Under the pieces are notes generated by a model. It was not told the origin of the DNA. It worked only from the letters and a program-made list of their open reading frames with translations, and searched no databases. Of a DNA stretch of 64,000 nucleotides, positions 45,124 to 56,938 are shown one piece after another. The stretch's first letter is position 1, and each line of letters opens with the position of its first letter. The DNA lies in NCBI GenBank assembly GCA_036674765.1, contig JARVKI010000029.1, positions 186,001 through 250,000 on the forward strand, given 5' to 3'. Made by a program: the position numbers and the translations under genes. This DNA comes from Seiridium cupressi. Its lineage: Eukaryota > Ascomycota > Sordariomycetes > Amphisphaeriales > Sporocadaceae.

Positions 45124-46316
45124 TTATATCCATCTGGAGTTTGCTCCAGCTAACGATTCACTAGTTTCGGGTCCCCATAAATTGAGGTTCACTGTCTGTA
45201 GGGGTCCCGCCAGTGGTGTCCAAGCAACCCTCGAGCGGAGCCATTTGTCCTGGATCATACGGAGGTGGAATGGCCAGAACGTGGTTTTCTCGCCCTGGTA
45301 GACACCTGTTATATTACCTGGACGTATTGTGAATCTGCGGTCGGGGCCTCCGAACGTCACGAATTTCTGCTCCAAATTCCCAAGTGCCGATGCGTCATCG
45401 ACGTCTATAAAGATTGGTTTCGTCTGGTTACCGACTCCAAAGACTGCAATTTCAAGCCTTAGATTTTGGCCCCATTCGATATAATATGTTTTTTCGACCA
45501 TGTTGATAATTTGCAGGTTGGGGAAGAGGCTTGGATTGAAGATTTTCGTAAAGACCTTATCAGACATCTCATGGTCAAAGTCGAGCGTGAGGGACCTGAC
45601 CATCTGCAATATGTGCCTTATGGTTCTTCCCAAAACGAGTGCAACCTCTGTCGCAATAGAAAGGCTGTCGACAGCTGGATCGAACCAACTATACTGATAT
45701 CCGGGAGCATGGGCGGGGTCCCAAACCATGATGCCATTGTCATTGCACACAAGTCGACCGGTCTGGCAAGCCACGGCTCGAGCTTCTCGACAGACTCCTG
45801 CGATTGCGGGTGGAGCCAAAGGTACCATGAAGGCGTATTTCGCGATGCCCGGCGCCATGTCTTCCGAGATCTCGTTAATTTCAAGTAGCCGCGCCGGGAT
45901 AGCACATTTCCATATCATGTTTATAGTCTCCTGTGGCAGCCTTCGGAACAGCGGAAACTCGGGAGGACTGGTGGCGGCGAAGACAATGGAAGGCAAGTGC
46001 TTCTGAAAAGTTACGAACTGCCCATGCAGCTCGGACAGATCCTCTAGACAGCTATCTGCCTTTTCGTCCAGGTCACTGTCTCCAGGTCACTGTAACGTTG
46101 GCCAGCGTTATGGTCCATGGTTGTAAGCCTTTCGAGGATATCGGCATTGACGGCGCGTTGAAGGATTTGGTCACGCGCGATTGCTTCCACCTTTTGACTC
46201 AGAGCTTCGATGCTTTGCTGGATCCTAGACAAAGCCTTGATCTGTCGCTTGTCGTCACGCTTTGAGCCAGAATACTGACCAGTTCCTGTCTCGTCGGGCG
46301 TCATGTTGTGCGTCAT
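45124..46316 (-). pseudogene. 2EXR-domain protein gene broken by a 14-bp tandem duplication
   Basis: The downstream frame (from about 46075 to 45124) encodes a 2EXR-type domain: FPLFRRLPQETINMIWKCAI, then PPAIAGVCREARAVA, followed by WFDPAVDSLSIAT. This fungal family is of unknown function and often expanded. That frame has no ATG of its own near the domain. The upstream frame starts at the ATG at 46316 and encodes a heptad-like helical N terminus, but ends at a stop at 46044. The two frames meet exactly at a 14-bp tandem repeat (46067-46080 and 46081-46094, differing only in the last base). The interval is 1193 bp; without one copy it is 1179 bp, a multiple of three. I infer a frameshifted gene or an assembly error; a continuous protein would be about 392 aa. 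Confidence 0.75.
46067..46094. repeat. 14-bp tandem duplication inside the 2EXR gene
   Basis: The unit tccaggtcactgt plus one base is present twice in direct succession (46067-46080 ending c, 46081-46094 ending a). It shifts the reading frame of the gene at 45124-46316. Near-identity suggests a recent event. Confidence 0.95.
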
Positions 46317-48039
46317 GTTATACGTATGGGCGTTGAAACGGGTATTGGTATAAGTGCAAGAACGGTGGCAGATGCACACCAAAATATTCCGCCCGAATGC
46401 ATTTCACTTACTGTTAGACCGATTTATAGCGATCCTGGTGTATAACGATATTTGTTATATGGCGATAATCTTTTGTGTTTCTTCTAATTTTTAGTGAGTA
46501 TAATAATATTCCAGCTATATAAGGATATCGTTAAAAATTTTTTTATTTAAGGTATAAAAGGATTTATTAAAATAATATAATAAGTTAAAGATTTTAATGA
46601 TACAGGGTAGTAATAACAACACTGCCTCCCCATAGAACCCCATCTCCAATCCATGCGAGATCTCAGGCTTGCCCGATCAACAAAGGCAATGGCACACACA
46701 CATACAAGGTTCCCACGGCAACACACAATGGGATTAGGAAGTCTTGCACCTGTTGGAGGCAGTACGTTAACAACGTTTGGCTTCTTCGCATGGAATATTC
46801 GCAATGTCAACCGGGAATCATCTAGCGCACCTACAAAACATCCATGTCCTAAGAGAATACCGGACTCTTATATATGCAGCCAGCTCCACCATCGCACGAT
46901 CTGTCTCCCATCCTTGAAATTCCCTCTTACACCATGCATCTCCGAGATCCAGCACACGGCAGGTCCTCCAGCTGTTCACAACTTATACCGGACTGCCGAT
47001 AACATTATGATTTCAACATCGTCGCCCCATAGTTAAGGGAGCTTCGTGGTTCTCCCTCGGTAACATCGATTCAAGTGAACCGGAAAAAAGCAATAAGCGG
47101 CAATGCCGGGTAAGCTGACCCTGCTAATGGCAGTATAAAACGTTATGGTTTCTCGATCGGCAGCCGCGGTGGAGAATGAGTACCACTGCCTACCTGTAGG
47201 CTGGGCTAGACCACCTTACTCGGACCCAAAGTAGGTGTTGGCAGAGGGATTCGGTTCATGAAGGAGAATGGTGGCAGAGTGGGAGTTTTCCGCATGTTTC
47301 GGAACCTTTTTAGCTAACACAAAGGCTTACTGCTTGCTCACCCTCGAAGAATATCCGGAGTCTCTATCGAGGCATTGCATGAATACGTGCTTGAAACTTA
47401 TAACGAGCAACGGGCCGATCTTAAGTGGCTGTGAGACCTAGACGACATGGAGCAAGGAATAGGCCACTAGCACTATACTGTGGGATGGAGGAAGTCCATC
47501 ATTCCACTCATGGGAAACAATCAATATTGGGTAATGAGGGTGAATCTGAATAGCGTAACTCGACTCTAGTTGAGCATCCACGGACAGCTCTGGAACATCC
47601 ACATTCAAAACAATATACGGGTTTCAATATTTGGTCTGACCCGGTGAAAAGGAGAGCGGATTATAGAAAACGGTAATAGAAGAGTATATCTTAATGACAC
47701 CTCGCTCGATTTCTCAACGCCTGCTGGTAGTCAAGTATCACTTTATCTTAAAACGACTTGGAAGGAGGGTCGCAAAAATCAGCCCTTTACAAAAACCAAA
47801 AGATTCGCTATACTGTTGCCTGATGTCTGCCTATGTCCATGATGCCTCGAGAGTAGAATAATGCAAATGCAGCAGGGTATCGAGCAGTTCTAATAAAAAC
47901 GCCTCTTTGCCCTTAACGAAATCAAATGCAAATGTATGAACCGACCGATAGCCACCCTGAATGCATGTATCGTGAACAGAATGCCTTTAGTCACAAGGCT
48001 ACTCGACCGTCTCATGTGGTCAAGAATTTCTCCACATGT
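46317..48039. other. Intergenic 1.7 kb with an AT-rich block
   Basis: The first ~250 bp are strongly AT-rich and are annotated separately. The rest has average composition. The frames 46547-46810 (minus) and 46653-47036 (plus) show no domain. From 47.1 to 47.9 kb even short open frames are scarce. Confidence 0.4.
46400..46615. other. AT-rich block with transposon-end-like motifs
   Basis: The stretch contains ttatagcgatcctgg, gtataacgatatttgttat and tggcgataatctttt, a pattern of GCGAT boxes around an ATAAC...GTTAT inverted motif that resembles terminal repeats of fungal pogo/mariner-type elements. The remainder (46500-46600) is close to pure A/T. No matching second end and no transposase are seen in the window, so at most this is a solo end or MITE-like remnant. 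Confidence 0.25.
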
Positions 48040-49047
48040 TCAATCCTCCCATATCGTTTCGAGATCGATGTCACCTCTTCTCTCAGCACCACAAACACTC
48101 CATCGCTTGCGTTTGTCCTTGGAACCCATTCCCAGGGTTCTCCCGCGAATGGGAACATCCAGGCTTGATCTTCCCTTTGATTCACCTGAAGAATCCTCCC
48201 CATCTCCGTCTGAACCCTCGGCGACTGCCCTCAGCTTCGCGATCCTCTCGTCCTCCAAGGCAGCCTCCTCAGCATCTGGAGAATCTGGAATAGTCTCCAA
48301 GCTAGAGATACTAGGACTCCGGGATCTGATCGAGGTTGGCGTAGAGGGGACTGAGGAAGACGGGTAATAGGAGGGGAAATTGTAGCTGCTGGACGCCATA
48401 TCGTACCGATACGAGGGCGATGAGGAGATGGACGAGGGTGTGGAGGGTAAGGACGCATTCAACGACTGAGATGGAGGAGGAACAGGTAAAGCGTGTCGAA
48501 GGGGCGAAGCCGTGCGCCGATGGCCAAGAGCGGCGCCCTCGAGTTGCTGTTGAGCCGGCCCATCTAGAACCGATGATCGGATGGGCGAAGTCGGCGGGAA
48601 GGCCTCGTCTGCCGGCTTTCGGCGCTGTCTAACTCGGTTTGGAGATCCTTGAGGGCTGGCCGGCCGAAGGAGCGGCGAACCCAGCGTGCGACTGGCTACA
48701 TCGAAGCCGGGCATGGACCTTGTGCGAGACATGCTCGGGAGGGCCAGACTCGCAGCTGACTTGGATCTTGTATGAGAGCCCGAAAGTGGCGATGTAGTCC
48801 TCGGCCTATACGGAAGAGACAACGCCGGCGGCGTGGTCCAAGAAGGCGAGCTCGGAGAAGTCGGTTCAGTAGACCGTCTGACTGTCGGAGGCTTGCGGCT
48901 GAAGTCGAGGTCGCTGGCCGAGAGAGCTCGAGGTTGCTGTAGTCGTAGCGTAGGTACAGGAGGGGACTGGAAGTTCTCCAGACTCTCTGTCTCAGGAACA
49001 GGCTCCATGGCGACTAATTCCTCAAGAAACCCGAATTTGGCTCTCAT
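48040..49047 (-). CDS. Conserved Pro/Ser-rich fungal protein of unknown function
   Basis: Single exon, 335 aa from the ATG at 49047 (MRAKFGFLEELVAME); the longer frame starts at TTG. Almost the whole protein is low-complexity Ser/Pro/Arg (for example SPLSGSHTRSKSAASLALPS) with many SP sites, so it is probably disordered and phosphorylated. A conserved-looking C-terminal block (DKRKRWSVCGAERRGDIDLE then TIWED) is the only sharply defined motif and recurs, from memory, in uncharacterised filamentous ascomycete proteins. There is no signal peptide or membrane segment. Role unknown. Confidence 0.78.
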   Translation of the reverse strand: MRAKFGFLEELVAMEPVPETESLENFQSPPVPTLRLQQPRALSASDLDFSRKPPTVRRSTEPTSPSSPSWTTPPALSLPYRPRTTSPLSGSHTRSKSAASLALPSMSRTRSMPGFDVASRTLGSPLLRPASPQGSPNRVRQRRKPADEAFPPTSPIRSSVLDGPAQQQLEGAALGHRRTASPLRHALPVPPPSQSLNASLPSTPSSISSSPSYRYDMASSSYNFPSYYPSSSVPSTPTSIRSRSPSISSLETIPDSPDAEEAALEDERIAKLRAVAEGSDGDGEDSSGESKGRSSLDVPIRGRTLGMGSKDKRKRWSVCGAERRGDIDLETIWED

Positions 49048-52000
49048 GTGGTAAGCATGGATCAACGAGATACTATGAGAATTGACCTGCCCTGCCCGAG
49101 GACGGCGGTTTTGACGGTGAATGCCAGGCTGGATTGGTCGGGCGTGCCAGTTGTGCGAGTGGAAGGGGATGTGATTTTAAAGTCAAGGTGGGACAATGTG
49201 AGGGGCGTGTTGAAATGCCACCCACGGGGCGGGACGTTTAAATTTGCTCGGAAGGGCGTTTCGTTTGGAATGCAGGTCCCCGAGCTGTTGACGAGCTTAA
49301 TCCGTATGCCAGAATGACGAAGGTTCCAGCGGTTCGACTTTGCTTGGTACGTTGGCGCTATCCCCGTCAGCGGCCACTGGAGCGTGCTGCTACCGAAGAG
49401 TATCCATGGACGGGTAGAGATTTACTGTGGCCGGGATAGTCACGTTATTACTTGGTCGGTCTAGACAAGACGAAATGCACGGAGAAAGCGTGAAAATGGG
49501 CTTGCAGGAATCTAGATAGGAGTCCGAGGTGTGAGGTGTGAGGAAGCAGAGAGGCGAAGGGGGCTTCAGCGTTCCAAATGTTGTTGTTGTTGTTGACCCT
49601 GATGGGACGCCGAGAGGGGCTTTCGGGGTTCTTATTAGCGGATTTCATGCGCTTGACTCGACGGACGATTCCCTAAAGTAAATGGCCCAAAATGCTTTGG
49701 CGGCGAATGATGGGCCTGTCAAGACCCCGGGACAGAAGCATGATAGTGGATCCTGCACGCTGATCGCTTCCCCGTTGCCCCGCCTCAATGCCTTATGCAG
49801 CGGGTGGCTGGCATATTCAAGGGGGCAGGTTGAACTCGCTAAATAGCGGTAGGAGGCATTGATGCAAATCCAGTCAATATCAACTCTCGTGCTTTTCTTT
49901 GCCATTATCTCAGCATTCGACCATCCCTTCCTCTTTCAAACCACTTGCGAGTCCGCTCGGCACTATCTCGACAGAGACCACAGCCGAGGATGCGGAACTC
50001 GCGCTTGCCGGGGCGTCGGTGCCCAAGCCAGAGCGAATTCATCGCAGGGGGGCTCTACACTAGACGGACCCTAGAACCCTTAGATTATTCGGGTCGATCC
50101 GACGTCAGATAAATGATTTGATGAATCTCCAGTCTCATTTCAGCCACCAACTACAAACAACGTGAGGCGCGAAACCAATCTACTGCTCTTTTCATTGTAC
50201 ATACAATGCAAGCAGAACCGATGCTCCTAAGCAGCAGGCAGTCCCGGACTCTTGTTCGACATGTATATTTGCCTCGCTGTATATCAAGGATCCGGCGAGA
50301 AGGCCGAGAGAAGGAAAATTATCTCGCAAAAAACGGGAATTGTGGCAACCTTGGATGATCGATGGAACCACGCGAAACCCATGACTCGGGGTCAGAATTC
50401 GCGTGGCCCGAGGAACTGGCTAAATAAAACAGTCTCTAACCTTGCGGCCATGGCTACCCGCGTTTCCAAATTCCTGGGCTGCTCTACATGGTAGGTCTGT
50501 TGCAGCCTCCTGACCTTTTTGGCCTTGTGTCGCACACAAAGGCACGGAAAGGCGCGCGCGCAGTGATGCGGCCATCAGATGAACCAACTATGCAACCAAC
50601 CATTGCGTACCAATTCCCAGGGTGCGTCTTGGGACTCAAGAACTCGTGACACACGTGATGGTTCAGGTAACGATGCAGGCCGTTTGGCGGCCATGTCCCG
50701 TCGAACTGCTCGAGTCGAGAAAACTCTCCAGATCCGAGGTTGCAGGGTCCCACTGCCGTCCGTGCAACATCACATACTTAATCGTGTGCGTATCTAAGAT
50801 ATAGATTCGACTCTTCTGCTGGGAACCTGCATAGCTGGATGCTTAGTCAGTGTCTCACCCGGCTGCGAGAAAAGTGACACGCAAAAATGGCAGCAGCATC
50901 CTGTCGGAAGTATGATCTATCCTAAAGGACGCTTGCCGTTGATCCCTCGAGGAAGATCAGCGCATCCCGCCACCGTACAGATTGCGTTGTTTTATTTCTG
51001 CTGCGAGCGTGCCTGTCCATAAGTGAAGGCCCTGAGGCCCTCTCCATGGAGGTGAGGTAGAAGGTTGTACCAGAAGTTCTTCTTTTACGCATTCTCAATT
51101 ACACCCAGATAAGCGAAAGTGTCAATCGACAAGAAAAAGCAAAATGTCCTTGCTCGTGGGAAATGACATTGCTGCAGTATGATGTGTGCATTCCATCACG
51201 ACTTCACCCACCTCATTTCTTACGGTGTATGAGGGGTCAGATCTGTCTGTAAGAGGGCTATGTCTAGCATCTCCTATTCATGCCAACTCTCGATACCAGG
51301 TTGGACATACAGGACTAGAAACAGAGCCCTATTTGAAGACAGTCTGTCTGCAAGGCGGCAGCCCTGCTAACCTGTGAATCCGAGTTTGTTGTTCGATATG
51401 TACCGTATTTGAAACGTGTGACGGGTGATGGATACGCACTTGCAGCCGATACGACCTCGAAAAACCAAGAACACGACAAGCCGGGCGAGCTTATTTTGCC
51501 GTTAGTCAGCACCAGAAGGAATACGAGCAGGTCATCACCCTTGCCTCGGTGGACTGGAGACAGGTGGCTTCTTATGCTACACTCGCATTACGCATAGGTT
51601 GAGAGCAAACTGATAGTATGCCTCGAGAAACAGAGAATGATAGACGTGCATTTTGATGGCAAGAGGGGAATGTTTTATTAGTCTCATGTCGGTAACTGGC
51701 CCTCTATTTGCAACCTTTTCTACGTTAAGGTTGTTGATAAGATCTCCCATTTCTCCCAGGCTTCAGGCTTCAGGCTTGGCAAGGGGACCAAAAACTGGGT
51801 CCTTAGCTAGCTTATGACAGCCGCTAAGCTATTTTGAGCCCGCTACAAGTCAGCCTCAATCAGCTCACACTTGCACCTGCATGCTTGCAGGTCTGAGGAT
51901 TGATTTTCCAAGGTGTCATTTTAAGTCGGTTGGCTGTCCTCTCCCGTGCCTGCACCGATCCCGACAAACGACGACCATCCGGCGCCCTGACGACACCCTC

Positions 52001-52199
52001 TGCCACCGAGCAGCCCTCTGCGACCATCCTGACGGCACATTTACTTTTCAATTGTCGCCAAAGTGTCTTCTTCCCAGCAGCAAATTACCGGCGTGTGGAC
52101 CCCCTATTTCCCAATGGCCGATAATCAATCGTGAAATCGCACTTCTCTTGCCCACGATAACCATCTCTTTCAACTGCTGAGCGCGGTACGATAAACAAA
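49048..52199. other. Gene-poor interval of 3.1 kb
   Basis: The interval contains a (gtt)5 microsatellite at about 49580-49595 and a short aggcttc repeat near 51.76 kb. The only frame with protein-like character is a 70-codon ORF at 49862-50074 with a signal-peptide-like start. The last ~300 bp should be the MNN9 promoter and leader. No tRNA or rRNA seen. Confidence 0.4.
49862..50074 (+). CDS. Possible small secreted peptide (weak)
   Basis: The 70-aa ORF starts at ATG 49862. The N terminus (MQIQSISTLVLFFAIISAF) is hydrophobic like a signal peptide, and the rest is polar with four cysteines. There is no homology I recognise, no introns and no neighbours. An ORF of this length is expected by chance, so the hydrophobic start is the only support. 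Confidence 0.15.
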   Translation: MQIQSISTLVLFFAIISAFDHPFLFQTTCESARHYLDRDHSRGCGTRACRGVGAQARANSSQGGSTLDGP

Positions 52200-53336
52200 A
52201 TGGCGCGCCCTTTGGGGCCGGTTCGAATGAGGAGGACGAACTACGTGACACTATTCATCGGTGCCGTCCTCTGCCTGTTCATCATCTACTTCCTTTCGCA
52301 GTCCGGTTCGAGTTCGCACACCACAAGTCACAAGCATCGGCCAGCAAAGCCTGCTCCCAAGTCGACCGTGCAACACATTAGACGCGACGTGCAGCGATTC
52401 AACCTCAATCATGTCACCATCACCGGCGATCCGATAGCGAATCGTGAGAATGTGCTCATTCTCACCCCCATGGCTCGCTTCTACGACGACTACTGGGACA
52501 ATCTCATGAAGCTCGACTATCCCCACGAGCTGATTACCCTGGGCTTCATATTACCAAAGAACAAGGAGGGCAACGCTGCGACATCGGCATTGCAGGCAGC
52601 GGTTACAAAGGCTCAAAAAGGCTCTGCCAAGGGCCGGTTCCGACGGGTCATCATTGAGCGACAAGACTTCGATCCTCCACTGTCATCGCAGGACGAGTCG
52701 GAAAGGCACAAATTGGAAAATCAAAAAGAGCGCCGCGCATCCATGTCCAGGGCGCGGAATTCTCTGCTATTCACCACATTGGGCCCTGATACGTCATGGG
52801 TTCTTTGGCTTGATGCTGATATCGTAGAGACGCCTCGTACGCTTATCCAGGATCTTGCATCGCACAACAAGCCAGTCCTTGTGCCAAATTGCTTCCAACG
52901 GCACACTGACGACAGCGGCAAGCCGGCCGAGAGAGCCTATGACTTCAACAGCTGGCAGGACAGTACGACAGCTCAGGAGCTTGGAGCAAAGATGGGCAAG
53001 GACGACCTCCTACTCGAGGGCTATAGAGACCTGGCAACGTATCGAACTCTGATGGCATACATGGAGTTGAGCAACAAGAATGACGTCCGCGCAGAAGTCG
53101 ACCTGGATGGAGTGGGAGGCACGGCGTTAATGGTCAGAGCAGAGGTTCACCGAGACGGAGCAATGTTCCCGCCATTCCCGTTCTACCATCTGATTGAGAC
53201 GGAGGGTTTCGCCAAGATGGCGAAACGCCTGGGATACCAATCCACCGGTTTACCGAATTATAAGGTAAGGCAAATCCCCAATGATCTTGTTTACTCGGTA
53301 CTAAGATACGGATAGGTTTATCATTACAACGAGTAG
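52200..53336 (+). CDS. MNN9: Mnn9-type Golgi alpha-1,6-mannosyltransferase (Anp1/Van1/Mnn9 family)
   Basis: Golgi type II membrane glycosyltransferase that extends the N-glycan mannan backbone in mannan polymerase complexes. Exons 52200-53264 and 53316-53336; the last exon is only seven codons (VYHYNE plus stop) after a 51-nt intron, giving 361 aa. A short basic cytosolic tail (MARPLGPVRMRRTN) precedes one membrane anchor (about 15-34, YVTLFIGAVLCLFIIYFLSQ). The catalytic domain contains NVLILTPMARFYDDYWDNL, the DxD metal site in WVLWLDADIVETP (about residues 199-211), DGVGGTALMVRAEVHRDGA and FPFYHLIETEGFAKMAKRLG. Its length and NYKVYHYNE ending fit Mnn9 better than the longer Van1 or Anp1. 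Confidence 0.9.
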
Positions 53337-54000
53337 GAGCAAAACTAGTAGTTTTAAGCCAGTTGCTTCTGTCTGGCTGTTTCTCCCACTTACCAATTTA
53401 CGTGTATTTGCCTGTTACGAGCTTCTGAATATGCACGTTTTGGCATGAGACTACACCCTCAAGCCTTGTTACTACCAGGAATGTTTTCTGGGGGGGAAAA
53501 GGTAAGGAACTGGGGTTCCTCGTCTGTTTACCCCTGTCACTTGAACCAGGGGCTGGAAACGGAAGCAAGGCGCGTTGGGTGGGCATGTAACAATACAAGA
53601 TAAACATACGGCCGCATAGACAGGTGTTTCTTCACGACCCGCTCGCTGTGCGCTTTGCGGCTCCAAATGGATGACTTTGAGAATCACTCTCCACCACATA
53701 ACTTCGAAAACTGGCCTGTACATTCCAAGTTGAATAGTCGGCTTTTCTGATTGCTATCGCTACCCTTTTGTATGATTCCATGTACATATATACGCCAAAA
53801 CATTATTAGTTGTCTCCGCGTTACCATACAAGTTCAGTCTCGTCGAACCCATTCTCCAAGAGCGCAAGTCGGCCTTGCTCATTCCAAGCTCTCTTTTGAG
53901 CCTGGTCCTTTCAATAGTGCCCAAAATTGATTCTTTTACCTCTTGCACTTGTCCGCCTTTTCTCCCTGCCTGCCTACCCTACCCACTGCCTGTTTACACG
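53337..54000. other. Convergent 3' region between MNN9 and PEX4
   Basis: About 660 bp between the two stop codons, which face each other. Minus-strand frames at 53398-53723 and 53760-53948 are unsupported. Contains a G9-like run near 53490. Confidence 0.5.
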
Positions 54001-54626
54001 CTACCGTCCCTCATAGCGACCTCCATCATCGCTGACCCAGAACTCAACCAACCTCCTCGCCCCCATGCTATCGCCTCCCCGTATCAGCGCCGCCACATCG
54101 ACGTTCAACGGGCTGTCGGTCTCCGGACAGCCCAGCAGCATGCGTACGGCGCGCACGCTTTCCAGTATGCCATACGCCGGTGTCCAGGCGTCCTTCAGGA
54201 GATCGAGACATATCTCGCCGCTCTGCAGCGCGATGTTGGCGTGCACGATAGGCGTGGCAAAGGTTATCTTGGGAGGCGCGAGCGGGTACGATGGTGGTAT
54301 TTGAATTTGTAAGAGCCAGCGGCCTCCTGTTTGTTGTGTGTCAGCTTAGTGACCGCTCATACGCAATTTCATGTTTCTCGCGATGGTTTGGGGATCATCG
54401 GGTCTCTTTTGGGTGAAAGAGTGGAAGGGGAGAACGAACTGTCATATCCGCCACCAATGTCCCGCCCGTTGATCACCGCCTCCCAATGCAATAGTTCGTC
54501 CTCGTTCACGGGGCCCAGTCGCTCGATCCCGGACTCGGTGGGCGCCTCCTTCTCCCATGTTGCCAGCTCGCGCAGCAGACGCTTGCTGGCGCTGCGCGAG
54601 CTGGAGCTTGATGATACAGTGGACAT
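54001..54626 (-). CDS. PEX4: Peroxisomal ubiquitin-conjugating enzyme E2 (Pex4/Ubc10)
   Basis: Attaches ubiquitin to the import receptor Pex5 for recycling from the peroxisome membrane, anchored by Pex22. Exons 54440-54626 and 54001-54326 encode 170 aa, typical of Pex4. The first helix is KRLLRELATWEKEAP, then DELLHWEAVINGR, the E2 core PPSYPLAPPKITFATPIVHAN (broken by the family HPN position as HAN), the active-site cysteine in GEICLDLLKDAWTPA, and DSPLNVDVAALIRGGD, the last two being the Pex4-like signatures. The intron (113 nt) starts with the non-consensus donor GTTCGT and ends ACAG. The ATG at 54626 is the only one in frame; upstream is a TTG. Confidence 0.9.
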
Positions 54627-56938
54627 TGGACGTAGCTGCAATAGCAAAGGTGTGCGTGTCCGCCGTTGACAGGGCCTTGGTATCGATCACTCCCTTGAGA
54701 GACGCTGGGGTGCCTCGGGATTAGTGTCGGTGATCGCTTTCGCGTTCGCCTGTTCGTGGTCGTGGCCGGGGGCGTGGCCTTCTACCGTCTAAGCGTGTCT
54801 GTGCCTGCGAAATCGTTGTATAACTTGAGTTTGCCGAGACAAGGTGTTCTCTCGATAGAGCCTGCTATCGTTCCGCGGGATTGTCGTAGTAGTCTCGTCG
54901 CAAGAGGTTCCTTTCTGATGCTCGGTCCTTATTGGACATGACTCTGCGGGAGGGAGTGACAAGAGCTAGTCCAGAAGACCTATGAGATCAGATGCTCTGC
55001 CGGCTGCCCCAATTTCTGGGTCTCCCCCGGACTAAGGTGCAACTCGGGTGCTGCCGAGGCTTGTGGGGCCTCGCGTTGTGGCCGCCGCCAGTGGGGGTTT
55101 ACTCACGTATAATTGGACAGTGGGGTCATCACAGTTGATGAGGAATGGCTACTGAACGCAAGCTTATGTCCGTGGAGATGAAGTGCGAAGGTAGTGTTGC
55201 TATTTGGCAGACAAATCTCCTTCTTCTGAGTCGGTATGATCTTGCTCGGGACTTCTGCTTAGGCTCACACTGTGTTATGCATGCTCCTTACCCTTCTCGC
55301 TCACGTAATACGCGTCATCATGACCTTTCGACTCATTGTTAATAGAGCTCCGAGAGGCTTCCCTCTCAAATATGATGGCGTTGACCAGTCAAGGACATAC
55401 CTGATCGGTTTGTCCATTTCTAACACGCATATGGCCACAGTCCTGCTTGGGATTCGGGTACAAGGCTGAGCTCAATGCATCCCATGCCAGCTAGTTCGGG
55501 CTTGCGAGATATGAGTTGATCAATGTGTGGTCTCTCTGTCGGTTCAGAGATGCTATCCCTGGTTTCCATAAAGGACAGTGTTATTTGATACAATATTAGG
55601 GCGAACGAAGAAATTGGTGCAAACCTGAGCTGGATTTTCTTCTACACAATGCAGGCCAAGTTCTTTGGTGTAATGACAAGTATCACATGACTAATCTCAC
55701 CCGGATCGCAGTATCTTTCTCTGCAACACTCACGCGTATATAATGTCTCGTTCCGCAATTTGGAATGAAAGCCCAACTGCATAATCGAAATCTCGGCACC
55801 TTCGTGGAGACATAAATGGGGACCATACTGTGCCATCCATGGATATGAACAAAAGAAAATGTGAGCAAAAGCTACGACGGCTCACTACCGGTCGTCTATG
55901 AGGTGGCTTATGAGCTGATCAATCGATTGAACGCCTGTGCTTGTCGTTTTCAGTGAGAGGAACAATCCTTGGTCAGATATATATGGAAATATATTGCATC
56001 ATGACAACTGGTCCGTAAGCCATGGAAGTATACTTCCTGGCAAAATCCGCCCACCTGTTTTCAGGCTGCGTTGATATGGAACCATACATATCATAATGAC
56101 TACTATGACGAAAGACAACACACTTGAGAGAGTGTGTGGCCAATTGACTAAAGCGAGGGACCTGATACCGGTCAAACACAAACAAGCCCTCCCTCCTTCT
56201 ATCCTGAATTAACTTTCTCTCTGCTAGCCTCACATTTCGGTATCCTTGAAGAGTTTTTCCCTCCTCCAGGTATCAGGACAAGCGTAAGGGCAACGTCACA
56301 GATTTCGCTTCTCTTGATCACGCCAAACTCCCTTTCCCAACGCTGATTTTGACACAAAGAATCCTCCTTAAAACCCAACACACTGAAATAGCACTTGCCT
56401 CTACGAAAGTGGGAGACCCAGCTCTACCTATGGAACCTTTTCGTCCATGTACGCCTCGCTCTGTGTGATCATAACTCATATCGGTTGCGGGATCATTTTG
56501 CTCTGTTACTGTCATCATTTATGCACGTAGTGCACATATCGTCGATTCGCATTGGGATTCTAGCGCTGCGGCATCTCTACCTGTTGAAATTGACTTCAGG
56601 GTGTCTCTGCTTGTTGATCATATGCGTCGCTGAAAACGGCAGCGGTGCCGCCCCATCAGAAAAGCAGCCACCGTGCTATTTGATCAAAGTATCTTGGCCT
56701 ATCTAGAAGATAGTTACCAGAGGATGGATTATGGCTGCATTGTGCTCTTTTGGGAGACATTTCTGGCAACCGCTTTATCCCGAGGGCGAGAGAACAGTTT
56801 GTGAGACTGCTCTAACAGCAACATTTCATGGTGGGCCGCCTGCCCTGACAAGAGGTGAGCATCGAGGGAACGTCCAACGTCAATCTAGGGGCATAGCAAA
56901 CCAGAAAACACAGACGAGAGCATGTTGTCTTCGGAGAG
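54627..56938. other. Gene-poor interval of 2.3 kb
   Basis: PEX4 upstream region and 3' flank of the ATF-type bZIP gene. Frames such as 55145-55342, 55973-56233 and 56395-56706 have no recognisable domain or splice structure. No RNA gene seen. Confidence 0.4.

Noticed and set aside
49048..49317. 89-codon plus-strand ORF starting beside the Pro/Ser-rich gene
   Set aside because: It abuts the opposite-strand start codon, leaving no promoter; no domain.
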